DNA of 64,000 bases from Triticum aestivum (taxonomy: Eukaryota > Streptophyta > Magnoliopsida > Poales > Poaceae): positions 706,757,095 through 706,821,094 of the forward strand of contig NC_057810.1 in NCBI RefSeq assembly GCF_018294505.1, written 5' to 3'. Of this stretch, positions 12,640-24,875 are shown one piece after another. Positions within the stretch are counted from its first letter, which is position 1; each line of letters begins with the position of its first letter. The position numbers and the translations under genes were made by a program. Under the pieces are notes generated by a model that saw only the letters and a list, made by a program, of their open reading frames with translations, was not told where the DNA came from and did not search any database.

Positions 12640-13320
12640 GCCGGAGTTGCTGAGGTCGCCGTGCGTCGGTCTGGGGCGATGGGATTGCTGTTGTGCGATG
12701 CTGCGACGGGCTTCTGTTCGCGGGAGCCGCGCCAGCCCAGGGCCCCGCCGGTGAGCTCCGACGAGGGGAGGGGGGAGGGAGGCGACCCCCATCACCATGG
12801 CTGCCAAATCCCTCCGTCCGAATCGAGGCTGTGTCCGCCAGATCGGTGTGGCCAAGGCTGCCAATCCGCCTCGCCTGCTCGAACTGGGCCTCGAGGAGAG
12901 GAGGTGGTGGCCATCGACGGTGGGGATGGGGGGCGACGGCGGCGGCGGCGTCCATCTCCGCCTGGATCACGCGCGTGGGGGTATGGGGAGGGGAGGGGAA
13001 TTGGCTCGCGAGATTTGTTCGTGAGGGGGCGACTCGGACAAGAGGGGTGGTGGAAGGAAGGATGGCCGGTGCTGGGAGTGATGAGGAGGTCAACGGCGGC
13101 GGGGGTGGGGAGGCCGGCGGCGGGGTTGGGATGGCAGGGAGAGGGAGGTCTGGGTCGGGGACAGGGGGATCTGGGAGGAGGTGGCGGCGGTGAGGAGCTG
13201 AGGGAGGAGGAGTGTGGGTGCGGGTTAGGGTTTGGGCTGCGGATGGATGGCTGGATGGAGAGGTGGAGAGTTGGACGAATGGATGGGCGCCATGTCATCG
13301 ATCCGTGTGACAACTAAACC
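12640..13320 (-). promoter_or_regulatory. GC-rich leader/first-exon region of CACTA-1, shared with CACTA-3
   Basis: On the minus strand this block opens ATCGATGACATGGCGCCCAT, followed by CCAT repeats, the word CCGCAGCCCAAACCCTA and a long CT/CG-rich tract that leads directly into the RPL18a start codon at 12635. The same order of motifs occurs at 37476-37660 in CACTA-3 (plus strand). This looks like the promoter-proximal region of the element's own transcription unit; overlapping open frames on both strands are a by-product of the high GC content. Confidence 0.55.
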
Positions 13321-13379
13321 CACCAATGAGAATAGAGCACATATAATTGTGTTTTTCCTTTTGTTTTTCTTCTACTTTT

Positions 13380-15770
13380 ACACATGAAAAAAAATCAAAA
13401 AATGGTCTCACATTATGCACAAGTTTGTATCTTGAATGAAAAACAATGTTGCCTAAGAAATTTTTCATTTTCGTTGCATGAAATATTCATTTTCCATTTC
13501 TCGAGTGCTCAAAATGAGTTTTTTTGTAAAGAACATACCAAATATTTGTTGCAAAATTGTATCAAATAATTTTTCTAAAATACTAGACCATATTTAATGT
13601 ACAAATAACCAAATGGTTGGGTGTCAAAAATTTTAATCTACCTCTCGTGAAAAAGACAAATTTCCGTCGATTCAGCTGGAAGCGGGTCAAATTTGAACTA
13701 CAGTTGCCTCATAGTTTGCTATTTATTTTTTCCAAAAATCATTTCTAGGTACATAAGTATCTATTTAATCAGAGAAACATCAAAAGTTTTCCAAGATTCA
13801 ACCACTAGCTAGGAACGGTCAAGCCCGCCGTTTTGATCGCATTTTGAAACGGGCATAAAAAATTCAAAAAAAATCAAAAAACTGGAAAACCTTTGCATTG
13901 TGTCATCATATGTGGCCAAGTTCGTAGGAAAAATAACAAACTTGTAATACGACAATTATTTTAAAAAAGTGTTCTCAGAAACGAGCTATCATGTGTGGAG
14001 ATCAATGGCTTTCAAGCCAAATGATCAATCTTATGGCCACATCCATGGCATAGTTTGTTCAAATGATCTCATATTGTGCACAAGGGTGCATATTGGAATG
14101 GCAAACAATGTTGCCTAAGGAAGTTTTCATTTTCGTTGGACGAAAAAACCATTTTCCATTTTTCGAGTGCCCGAAAGGAGCTTCTTTTGTGAAGGAACTA
14201 CCAAATAATTGTTGCAAAATTGGACCAAATCATTTTTCTAAAATACTAAGCCATATTTAATGCACAATTGACCAAATGGTTGGGTGAAAAAAGTTTTGAT
14301 CCACCTCTGGTGAAAAAGACAAATTTCCGCCGATTCATTTGGAAGCGGGTCAAATTTTAACTGTAGCTGCCTCGTAGTTTGCTCTTTATTTTTTCCAAAA
14401 ATCATTTCTAGGTACATAAGTATCTTTTTAATCAGAGAAACACCAACAAAATTCCAAGATTCAACCCACTAGCTAGGAACGGTCAAGCGTGCCGTTTTGA
14501 CCGCATTTTGAAACGGGCATAAAAAATTCAAAAAAAATCAAAAAATTGGGAAACCTTCGCATTGTGTCATCATATGTGGCCAAGTTCCTAGGAAAAATAA
14601 CAAACTTGTAATACGGCAATTATTTTAGAAAAGTGTTCTCTGAAACGAGCTATCATGTGTGGAGATCAATGGCTTTCAAGCCAAATGATCAATCTTATGG
14701 TCACATCCATGGCATAGTTTGTTCAAATGATCTCATATTGTGCACAAGGGTGCATATTGGAATGGCAAACAATGTTGCCTAAGGAAGTTTTCATTTTCGT
14801 TGGACGAAAAAACCATTTTCCATTTTTCGAGTGCCTGAAAGGAGGTTTTTTTGTGAAGGAACTACCAGATAATTGTTGCAAAATTGGACCAAATCATTTT
14901 TATAAAATACTAGGCCATATTTGATGCACAATTGACAAAATGGTCTGGTGTAAAAAAATTTGATCCACCTCTCGTGAAAAAGACAAATTTCCGCCGATTC
15001 AGCTGGAAGCGGGTCAAATTTGAACTGTAGCTGCCTCATAGTTTGCTATTTATTTTTTCCAAAAATCATTTCTAGTTACATAAGTATCTATTTAATCATA
15101 GAAACACCAAAAAAATTCCAAGATTCAACAACTAGCTAGGAACGGTCAAGCGCGCCGTTTTGACCGCATTTTCAAACGGGCATAAAAAATTCAAAAAAAA
15201 TCAAAAAATTGGGAAACCTTCGCATTGTGTCATAATATGTGGCTAAGTTTCCAGGAAAAATAATAAACTTGTAATACGGTAATTATTTTAAAAAAGTGTT
15301 CTCAGAAATGAGCTATCAAGTGTGAAGATTCATGGCTTTCAAGCCAAATGATCAATCTTATGGCCACATTCATGGCATAGTTTGTTCAAATGATCTCATA
15401 TTGTGCACAAGGGTGCATATTGGAATAGCAAACAATGTTGCCTAAGGAAGTTTTCATTTTCGTTGGACGAAAAAACCGTTTTCCATTTTTCGAGTGCCCG
15501 AAAGGAGGTTTTTTTGTGAAGGAACTACCAAATAATTGTTGCAAAATTGGACCAAATCATTTTTATAAAATACTAGGCAATATTTAATGCACAATTGACA
15601 AAATGGTCTGGTGTAAAAAATTTTGATCCACCTCTCGTGAAAAAGACAAATTTCTGCCGATTCAGTTGGAAGCGGGTCAAATTTGAACTGCAGCTGCCTC
15701 ATAGTTTGCTATTTATTTTTTCCAAAAATCATTTCTAGTTACATAAGGACCTATTTAATCATAAATACAT
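13380..15770. repeat. Tandem array of a ~663-bp unit inside CACTA-1
   Basis: The word ATATTGTGCACAAGGGTG recurs at 14071, 14735 and 15398, and a divergent copy lies at 13410, giving periods of 661, 664 and 663 bp. The units include CGTTTTGAC-GCATTTTGAAACGGG and GGAAGCGGGTCAAATTTGAACTG words. Short ORFs of 65 and 82 codons repeat with the array and are not genes. A rearranged copy of the same array, inverted, is at 35820-37300. Confidence 0.9.
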
Positions 15771-15957
15771 GGTTTGGTGGCAATACATCAAGGTTTGGGC
15801 GGTAGCCGAGGGCCCCAACTCTAGAGCGCGTAAACTCGCATGCCCGCCGCGTGGTCACCGCGTGACCGTGGCGTTGCCATGTGTTCTGGGCGGCCTAGGC
15901 ATGTCTAGTGGGTTGGGCACTCCCCAGGTTGGTGCTAGGAAGAAAATTACAACATAA
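15769..15957 (+). other. Short ORF conserved between CACTA-1 and CACTA-3
   Basis: A 62-codon frame beginning MVWWQYIKVWAV and ending in GLGTPQVGARKK-ITT is present here. A similar one occurs on the minus strand at 35589-35819 in CACTA-3. Between the two there are about nine amino-acid changes in 62 residues, mostly non-synonymous-looking, so I see no sign of protein-level conservation. Probably a shared non-coding segment. Confidence 0.35.
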
Positions 15958-17054
15958 GATTCTCACGAGGAGACCAATCAATGCTCAAACATGAATTAGC
16001 AGCCAAGTGTTTGATTAGTGGTACGGGAAATGTACATGGCTAATGGGCGTGAGTTTTGGCTGAGGATGATCAGTTACTAAGAAGACCATTTTCACAAATT
16101 TTCAGCTCAAAAGGAGGAGCCTAGGTGGTACTTGCTTTGCAAACTACCACACTGGACATAACTACGAATGTTGAAGCTCGGCTCAAAATAATGAATGGAT
16201 TGAGCTGGCATTTGGTGGAGGATGGTTATTTGGGCATAGGAAAGCACTGTAGAAAATGGATGCTATTTGGACATGCCAAAGTGGTACCTCCTTCACAAAC
16301 TGTTACTCTGAACAGAATAGGAAAACGAATATTTTTGAATTATTTTTGAACTAGGCAAGGAAGATTTTTACATATTTGATGATGATATGACCCAAAGAAT
16401 TTATGAGATTTTTTTGGGAATTTTGGGAATGATAGAAATATAGGTTGCTTCACAACCTAGGGCAAAAACTGCCACATGGACATGACACATAGGCAAAACT
16501 GATGAGATGGCGCCTAGTCATCACAACCCACCACAATCTACAAGATTATGACCATCTATATTGGTCATTAACAACTAGAAATAAGGCAGCGGACTAGCAC
16601 TGTTTGCTTTGTGACCATTTTGTGTAAGGAAATTATGACCTTTCTGACCAAAATGGTCGCAATGGTTTAGGGTTTGAAGCCTCCTGAACAGCTTTTGACC
16701 AATTGGTCTAAATGGTCATAAATTTATGACCAATTCTTCGAGGGTCACTGACAGAAGGTCATAAGTTGACATATTTCTTGTAGTGGGGCCTTGAGGGAAT
16801 TCTCCAAGGGAAAGCCATTCTTTGGAGGAGAGAACATCGGCTATGTTGACATTGTGTTGGGTGGTATGGTCGCATGGATGCAAGGAACCAAGGCGCTTTG
16901 TGGTGTGGAGCTCCTTCATGCCACCAAGACTCCGCTTTTGCTGTCATGGATGGAGCGCTTTGGCAAACTAGAACCTACCAAGGTGGTTCTGCCAGAAGTC
17001 GATAGGTTGGTCGAGTTTGCAAAGATGAAACGTGCCCAAAGGACCCTAATCTAA

Positions 17055-17820
17055 GATGTCTAAATATTCCAAGAATAGTTGAGGATCTTAAAAGGAGTGC
17101 AGAGAAGTAGTCATAACACCGGATTATTATTGTTCTCTCTCATATGTTTCTTGTGACAACGTAGAGTGTTATTATTCAGACAAGCTAGTATTTGGAGTTC
17201 AATCATCTACACATTATTCCCCTCCTAGTACAAGTAGCACGTTGTCGATAAGCTATGATTTTTATGGAGTGAAAGGATTGTTGAAACATATGCCCTATCA
17301 CCCCCCCCCCCCCAAATCAGTCCAGACATTTGGAGTAACTGGACGGAGCATGAACTTAATACGGTTAGAGAAAAGAGATCTTGAATTCATGACATTATCA
17401 ATGCAGTATCTAAAATAATAGTTGCAACTTACATCAATCATATCCTAGATGTATGCACAAGGGAGACCAGTAAGGATCAACGATAAATTATTCTATTAGC
17501 CTTGTGTGACTACAGTATGCAGGAGCACAACACCTTTGGACGGTTGGAAACATGCCATGGAGGCAATGGTAAAGTGTTTACATGGTACCATTATGTTCAT
17601 GTAATGTGATGCATGTAGGATGCGAAACACTTGGTGGAAGAGGCCAAAAATGATCATTGTCTTAGCATAGTTGTAAGAACATAATCAAAACATCGTTTCC
17701 ATCCACAAAATAGTACCTCTGAGCACGCTTGCGATGAGATGTCACATTGCAAATGGATGTTTGGCTATTTCATTTGCGTTATGGTGGACAGAGGATGTGG
17801 CCCCATCATTGCTAGTGATA
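17055..17820. repeat. GST-A downstream region, first part of duplicated block
   Basis: The sequence after the GST-A stop matches that after GST-B (24876-25465 and 25921-26090) with substitutions and small indels, for example the word CACAACACCTTTGGACGGTTGG in both. This defines one segmental duplication that includes each GST and about 2 kb of 3' flank. It contains a run of ten C (17301-17312). Confidence 0.85.
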
Positions 17821-20519
17821 CACTACTAGGGAAAATCCTAGTAGTAGCGCGGGTTTAAAGCCCACTAGTAGCGCGTGCTGTCGCGCTACTAATAAGGCGC
17901 TACAGCTATTACTTAGCAGTAGCGCGTGTGGCACACGCTACTGCTAAGACACATAGCGTCAGCGCTTCTTCTCTCACGCGCTGCTGCTAATCAAGCTAGT
18001 TGCAGCGTGTTTACTATCCATCACTATTAGTATTCTTTTTTTAGTGTATTTATACGCCGTTATATAAATTTTGGTACAATACCTATTATGAGGTTTATAT
18101 CTTTATGTCCATAACAGTGTGTCAAATAAAGGTGGATTAGGTTCAAGTGGAGGCAATATGTGGTGCATGTTAAAAGTATACTACTAATCCAAACTTGATC
18201 TAGTTTGGACTAATAGTACTTTTGATGTGCACCACATGTTGCCTCCACTTGAATCTAATCCGCCAGCACAAGCTATTTAATCATCATCATAGTCATTACC
18301 ACCAACAGTATTTATTTAATCACCATAGTCATAGTGTAGCACATAATCATCTTCAAACTCATTCTAGCTAGCTAATCACCACCAACACTAGATGCGGTAG
18401 CTATCTAATCACCACTAACACTAGCTAATAATAATCATCATAGTCGTTACCACCAACACTAGCTATTTAATCATCATAGTCATAGTGTAGCACATCATCA
18501 TCTTCAAACTCATTTCTAGCTAGCTAATCATAGTGTAGCACATTATGATTGAGAAACTCACATAATGGTATAACTGAAGGCGTCTGCACATCGACTCAGA
18601 TGTCGGTATTACCTTCAATATCATCTTCCGGACGAATATCAAAGGTGATAACCATATCAGGCTCAAATGCATAAGTCGTCCATAGTGCTCGTCATGTTTT
18701 GCATCCAAAATAGGTGTAGTCGTCTGTGTTGTATAATTTTGCATGGAAAATATAACCATGCTCGGCCTTCAAGTAAACTTTCTTTACCTCCATAGTACGA
18801 CTGAAACCTATCTTATCCAATACAAAAACTCTTGCATGGCACGAGATACGCTAGTAGAATGGTAAAATAAATAAATTATAAGTTGAAGCAAATGAAGCAG
18901 ATGTCATGCTTAATTACGAAAAAAGAATTGTCGTTGTGACTTACTATATCCACTTCAAAGTTCTCGTCCAGCTTGATGTTGTCCTATCATCATCTAGGAA
19001 GATTCCGTCGCACAGGCTGCGCTCGTCTTCACACTATTTGCAAATACCGAAATCCTTTTCGTCGTCAGACATTTCCTATGTTCATAGTTGAAACATTAAT
19101 TGAAAATCGATCGAAGACAACTACCAGGATACTCAACACACAAATCCGAGGCACTCGATATTTCCTACATATTCTGGCACAAGTCATGTCAAAATTCACG
19201 GAAAAATCCGGCATGACCTTTGCTAAAATAGGACATATCGAGCGCCTGAAATATGCCGGAACAGAATGAATCAACACTCCGGCAAAACATAGGCCACTCG
19301 GAGGTGTAACCTGCAAACATGACCGGCCACTTGGGCAAGCACATATCCTATTTGAGCAACACAAGATAACATTTCAAAATATCTTATAAGACTAAAATTA
19401 GCATGCATTCAATAAGCAAAAGTAAATCATCTGATGCGTCCGTACATCGTCGAATATTAACACTAATACATCCCGAATAGTATCATACATATAACATCAC
19501 TAATTACCATCTAATTTGAGGAATCTAGGGGTGGAAAGTGGTAGCGGATATTCCAATTATCCAACTTAAATGTGAAATAAGTGGTCAAATTTTACTCGTT
19601 TTATGATTCATTTTAGAAATTTGATTCGTTTTCACCCTTACATGAACCCTAACTAATTTGAGCCGCATCCGCATCTGATTCGTTTCCATCCTTACATGAA
19701 CCCTAACTAATTTGATGCAAATAAAATATAAAGAAAACCTAGGCAGAGGTAGGGGAGAGGGAGGAGCAGGCGTGCTCACCTTGGGTGCCTGCGACGAGGG
19801 AGGGGCAGGCGGCGTCGAGGTCGGGGTCGGGGCTCGGGCGCGCGGCGGAGGGCGGCGTTGAGGTCGAGGTCGGTGGCGGTGTCCGGGGCGGCATTGAGGT
19901 CGGGGGCGGGGGCGGCGTTGAATCCGGGGTCGGGCGGCGTAGAGGGTGTGCGTAGAGCGCGCGGCAGCCGACGGGCGACGGCGACGGCGAGAGCTGAGGA
20001 GTTGGATTTGCGGGAAGTGGTCGTGGGGAAGGACGAACCCCGTGGTTAAGTCAAAAGTAGCAGTAGCGCGTTCCAGAAAGCGCGCTACTGCTACGTTAGC
20101 TACAACGCTTTCTGGGATACGCGCTACTGCTACTCCTTTCTCTTTTTTTCCCTTTTTCATTTTTTCACATTTTATTTTTTTTCCTTTCACCTTCTTCTAT
20201 TTCTTTCATTTTCAATTACCTTTTTATTTGCTTTTCATTTAATTTTATATCCTTTAGCAGTAGCGAGTTTAGAATAAAACGCGCTGCTACAAAGAAAGTA
20301 GCGGTAGCGCGGTCCGGTATAGATCACTACTACTATGTGTAGCCTATCGGTTAAGCCGTGGAAATTTTAGTAGTAACGTGTTTAGAATAAGGCGCGCTAC
20401 TGTTAGAACCTTATCTGTAGCGCGGTTTGCACAGGCGCGCTGCTGCTACTTAGCACCAGCGTGCTTTTCTGACCCACGCTACTGCTAAAGTTTTGTGTAT
20501 ACGATTTTCTTTAGTAGTG
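17821..20519. mobile_element. CACTA-2: CACTA transposon in the GST-A 3' flank
   Basis: The termini are CACTACTAGGGAAAAT and the inverse ATTTTCTTTAGTAGTG, with a 3-bp TSD ATA. The empty site can be seen in the GST-B flank (AGTGATAGGACCCC near 26070-26085). The subterminal regions carry many copies of the word AGTAGCGCG and its inverse (CGCGCTACT) at both ends, typical of one grass CACTA group. A GC-rich minus-strand leader with a short minisatellite (about 19790-19940, word GCGGCGTTGAGGTCG) precedes a decayed passenger ORF. No transposase is recognised. Different family from CACTA-1 and CACTA-3. Confidence 0.9.
18537..19072 (-). pseudogene. Decayed passenger ORF of CACTA-2, function unknown
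   Basis: Two blocks can be read on the minus strand. The first (ATG at 19072) reads MSDDEKDFGICK, stop, CEDERSLCDGIFLDDDR and ends near a GT. The second (about 18810-18537) reads VKKVYLKAEHGYIFHAKLYN, then YTYFGCKT, a TGA, and FEPDMVITFDIRPEDDIEGN followed by another in-frame stop. The pattern recalls a family of grass proteins carried by AGTAGCGCG-type CACTA elements, but I cannot name a function. At least three nonsense changes, so a pseudogene. Confidence 0.5.
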
Positions 20520-21160
20520 ATATATAGGACCCCCTCATTGCTCACTTCGATAGCAGTTGTTTACGGATCAACTCACTAGTGGAGTTGGCACAGAAGATCT
20601 CATTGCGTGGGCAAGGAAACCTAGCAATATCGCCCCCTACCGGTTGGGGCAGTGTGGACGGCAAAATTCGGCCACGCCTCCCCCTGTTATTGTCGCTAGC
20701 AAAGCTTGCATCAAGCATGCAGTGATCCGGCACGATGTGGCCTTTCACATATGGAGCTTAAACAAGTTTTTAAATCTAAGTTTTAGAACTATTTTAGCCT
20801 TTGCCGAAATCACCAAATTTCTGTGAGTTTCAGATTTCGGTTTCATTTTGGCCAAAGGAACGAAATTTTCACTTGAATTTGATTGAGTCTGAACCAAAAC
20901 ATTCTAAAAAATGTAAAACTACTTAATGAAAATAATATGTGCTGAATTAATGAAATTTCATTGAAAAAGTGAGAACCATGCTATGCCCAATCATGCATGA
21001 GGTGGCACTAGCGGCACATAAAGATGTTGTAATTTTAGTGAGCATCTGATTTACATTTGTAATCGAAAATATTCAGCACTTCCTTTGCAAAAATGAAACA
21101 AGCCCCGGCAAGAAGAGCATTCTATCCGATCCATATGCTAATCACTTGTGGCCGGCTGCT
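20520..21160. repeat. GST-A downstream region, second part of duplicated block
   Basis: Matches the GST-B flank at about 26070-26838 (for instance AAGAAGAGCATT-ATCCGATCCATATG in both). Similarity ends abruptly near 21160, at the position that corresponds to the last codons of the esterase gene in the other copy; this is one breakpoint of the duplication. Confidence 0.8.
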
Positions 21161-21289
21161 GAAAAGCATGGGACCCACATACCGTATGAATGCAAGTGTC
21201 AGAAATGTGCAGAGTGTATTGTCGTGTATTTCATTTGGGAAACGATTTACAAGTTATACAGCAATTCGACGCTTGAATCTTGAGAACTG

Positions 21290-21757
21290 AACGAATGGCC
21301 GAGGATCTGCCGGTATCTAGTCGTTACCGCTCAATTTTCCGTTTCACTAAACTTGGCCCGTCAATGCACGTCTGGTCCAAATCTTCCGACACGGAAGCAA
21401 GACATGCATAGTGTCGAACATTATTGCAGCAGTGGCACCCTATACCCTATGGACTACACGTAATAAGATGGTGATGAAGAGGGCTTATGGCATGCTTCAC
21501 ACTTTGTGTTTAATCTTGGCATTTTTGCAACAGTGGCACCCGATATGTATGCGGTGGTACATGGACCGACTAGGCGGCACGATGGATGGTATTCAGGTGG
21601 TCGACCGTCGCCAGCTCGGTGCGCCTCTAACAGTTGATTCCTCGTATTGACTTGTTTTTCACTTTTGGCATGTCTTTATGTTGTTTTCCCAAGTGATTTT
21701 GTTAATTCATATTTAGATCTCTTGTTGTATGAACTTAGAGGACTTAATAATAATAAT
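21290..21757 (+). mobile_element. LINE 3' end remnant
   Basis: A frame near 21420 reads APYTLWTTRNKMVMKRAYG, with a QQWHP motif downstream, close to the C-terminal zf-RVT region of plant L1-type LINEs (WALWTTRNK). The unit finishes with a (TAA)-type tail at 21745-21760. It is strongly 5' truncated and not active. Confidence 0.5.
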
Positions 21758-21850
21758 AATGCAGTTTTTAGAGAGAACTCTTGTCCGGTAGAGAAATCAT
21801 AGTGCAGTTAATTTCCTACAATGAGCTGGGTAGAAATGATCTGTGATGTC

Positions 21851-22130
21851 GGGGCTGTTTGGATTGTGACTATGTTTGTCATATATTGCCACATTATTTT
21901 TGCCACACTTGCCTAACTTGAGTTGCTCAAATTGTTAGCCACACTTTGGCTTGCCTAAGGGAATCTTGCCACACCTTTTGTGTCTATGACACGTGGGGTT
22001 CACTTCTCATAAAAAAAAAACTCTTGCCTTAGGTGTGGCTAGAACCAAACACCCACCTAACTTGGTCAAACTTGCCTAACGTGAGGTGTGGCAAAGTGTG
22101 GCAAGATGTGGCTAGAAACCAAACAGCCCC
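21851..22130. mobile_element. MITE with GGGGCTGTTTGG terminal inverted repeats
   Basis: The left end GGGGCTGTTTGGATT is the inverse of the right end AACCAAACAGCCCC. The inside forms a long imperfect hairpin built on TTGCCTAACTTG and GTGTGGC words. Length 280 bp. No convincing TSD was identified, so the superfamily (hAT, Harbinger or Mutator type) is left open. Confidence 0.65.
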
Positions 22131-22307
22131 GTAGTGCAGTTCGATGGAGACATGGGATGATTTGTACTCCAATGGGTTTTCCCGGTGCATGGTTGGGGGA
22201 GGGAAAATGTACAAGACAAGACGACACAGCAAGGACGAGACATGACTGTTGTTGGAAAGTGACACAACAGGAGACCATTCCAAGAGAAGAAACAGTGGAT
22301 AGCGGTC

Positions 22308-22437
22308 CATTTATATCCTCGTACGCTCGCCTCTCAACCGTCCATGCGTCTATATAACGGTCCTACCTATCTTCCTGGATCGGGAACCGACCACACAAGC
22401 ACGGTTAGACACGAGCTCAAATCTACGTGCGCATCTA
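22308..22437 (+). repeat. Orphan copy of the GST-B promoter segment
   Basis: About 130 bp (from TCCATTTATATCCTCGTACG to ATCTACGTGCGCATC) repeats, nearly unchanged, the segment 23603-23730 just upstream of GST-B, including the TATA box CTATATAACGG. No GST exon follows here; unique sequence begins at 22438. Confidence 0.85.
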
Positions 22438-23602
22438 GCTTGATTTTGTTTGCTTGTTCTAGTGTAAAACTCATGGCAAGCCAATGTATTGATCTAGATT
22501 CAGAAGAAATGTAGTTGTTGCTGTCAAGACCACTTCGGTTGTTTTTGCTCGCTGTGAGTGTGATCAGGCTGATGCCATGTGGATTCAAACTTAGGGTTAT
22601 TGTTCTATTTCTTCGTGAGTGTATTGGTCGGTTTTTTCTGCAAAAATTGTTGCTTGGCCATGTTTCTGGCTACAGTATAGTTTCCAGTACAATTGGGATT
22701 TGAACTAACGAAGGAGAAGCTGTTGCATAAATTGTTTTGGCATGCTTAGCTGTGTCATCGTGTATTCATGCGAACTGATTCATCTCCACTTATCGAAGGT
22801 ATGGCATGGCAAATAGGTTCATGTCAGCTGATTTTTCTCCACTTATCCAGCCATGGCGGTTCATTTTTTAAAAGCAGGGTCGTGCTGTTGGGCATGAAGA
22901 AATGACAGGCAATGTAATAGCTTGCCTAGGGTGCTCCATTGTACTGTGGACCGGCTGGCAAGGGTGAGCACGCCTCCTCTGTCGCACAGATGAAGAACAG
23001 AGAGACCTGGCGGTGAGTTCGTTGGGTGGAGGTAGATGACAACAGTGGCTGGTTTGATGTGAGGGCGTAGTAAATTGGGAGAGATGACAGGACGGGGAAA
23101 AGTAAAGCACGGTACACGACGCATAGCTGTACCACTGGGCGCGGGCATCTCTCCATGCACATATTAAGCTGATTCCCTGAACAGATGTACATGAACATGA
23201 CGACGTGGCGTGATTACTACTGTAAATGATAACACTGCTTGATCTCCCCGATTCAACACAATCACGCATGCAGCTATGGTGAAATCAAAATGAGAAGAGC
23301 TTATTGTTTATCGGTTTTGATCACACCCGTGGACAATTTGCTGGTGAAATCAAACATCATATTAAACATGACCAAAGATATTGTTGCTTGCTTAGTACTT
23401 AAAACGCTAATGGTGAACGCTCCTCCGTGCTTCGCTGGACGCAAACGGTCCACGTACGCCTTTTGCCAGCCATGCATGCACAGGTACGTACATCGGCCCA
23501 TGCTCTGCGTACACGTCAGATGCCTGTAAGATGCCTGGGTCCTTTTGCATGTGCGTGGGCCCTCGCTGGTTCAATACAGGCCAAAAATAATTCGAATACA
23601 GC
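22438..23602. other. Intergenic sequence between the two promoter copies, no gene recognised
   Basis: About 1.2 kb of moderate GC content with only short open frames on both strands and no motif I recognise. No terminal repeats were seen that would make it a transposon. Confidence 0.4.
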
Positions 23603-23741
23603 TATCCATTTATAACCTCGTACGCTCGCCTTTCAACCGTCCATGCGCCTATATAACGGTCCTACCTATCTTCGGGAACCGACCACACAAGCACGGCTAG
23701 ATACGAGCTCAAATCTACGTGCGCATCCACGTACATACGCC
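23603..23741 (+). promoter_or_regulatory. GST-B promoter
   Basis: A TATA box CTATATAAC (23649-23657) lies about 85 bp before the inferred start ATG (23742). The corresponding region upstream of GST-A has diverged and keeps only the last 50 bp with confidence (ACAAGCACG ... ACATACGCCATGG). Confidence 0.55.

Positions 23742-24875
<1,134 letters not shown>

Larger units (their letters stand above)
9309..16785. mobile_element. CACTA-1: complete CACTA transposon inserted in the last exon of GST-A
   Basis: The element starts CACTACAAGAAATATGTC and ends with the inverse GACATATTTCTTGTAGTG. Comparison with the uninterrupted GST-B exon (GAGGGGGCCTTGAGG) shows 5 G before and 3 G after the insert, meaning a 3-bp TSD GGG, as expected for CACTA elements. 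Length 7,477 bp. No transposase domain is evident, so it is probably non-autonomous. Subterminal regions contain repeated GACC/GGTC words (TTATGACC, GGTCATAA). It holds an RPL18a gene fragment on the minus strand, a GC-rich leader (12640-13320) and a ~663-bp tandem repeat (13380-15770). It belongs to the same family as CACTA-3, in the opposite orientation. Confidence 0.92.
8531..17054 (+). pseudogene. Tau-class glutathione S-transferase pseudogene GST-A, split by a CACTA transposon
   Basis: Intact family members conjugate glutathione to electrophiles in the cytosol. Three exons are inferred by alignment with GST-B: 8531-8702 (transit-peptide-like), 8768-9106 (thioredoxin-fold domain) and 9209-9308 continued at 16786-17054 (helical domain), ending TAA. 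Recognisable motifs include [14 protein letters not shown], the [12 protein letters not shown] turn, APWW-like TPWWKMF at the start of the third exon, and FAKMKRAQ near the C-terminus. Damage: exon 1 is 172 nt, 14 shorter than in GST-B, which shifts the frame; TGA at 8840-8842 and TGA at 9077-9079 replace CGA seen in GST-B; CACTA-1 interrupts the last exon. The usual catalytic Ser (W-P/S-SPF) is Gly (TWRGPF). Not a functional gene. Confidence 0.92.

Noticed and set aside
12617..13317. Overlapping ORFs of 158-229 codons in the CACTA-1 leader
   Set aside because: Both strands are open because of GC content; the only supported coding piece is the RPL18a exon that follows.
14727..15702. Repeated 65- and 82-codon ORFs in CACTA-1
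   Set aside because: They repeat with the ~663-bp tandem unit and change by frame-neutral drift only.
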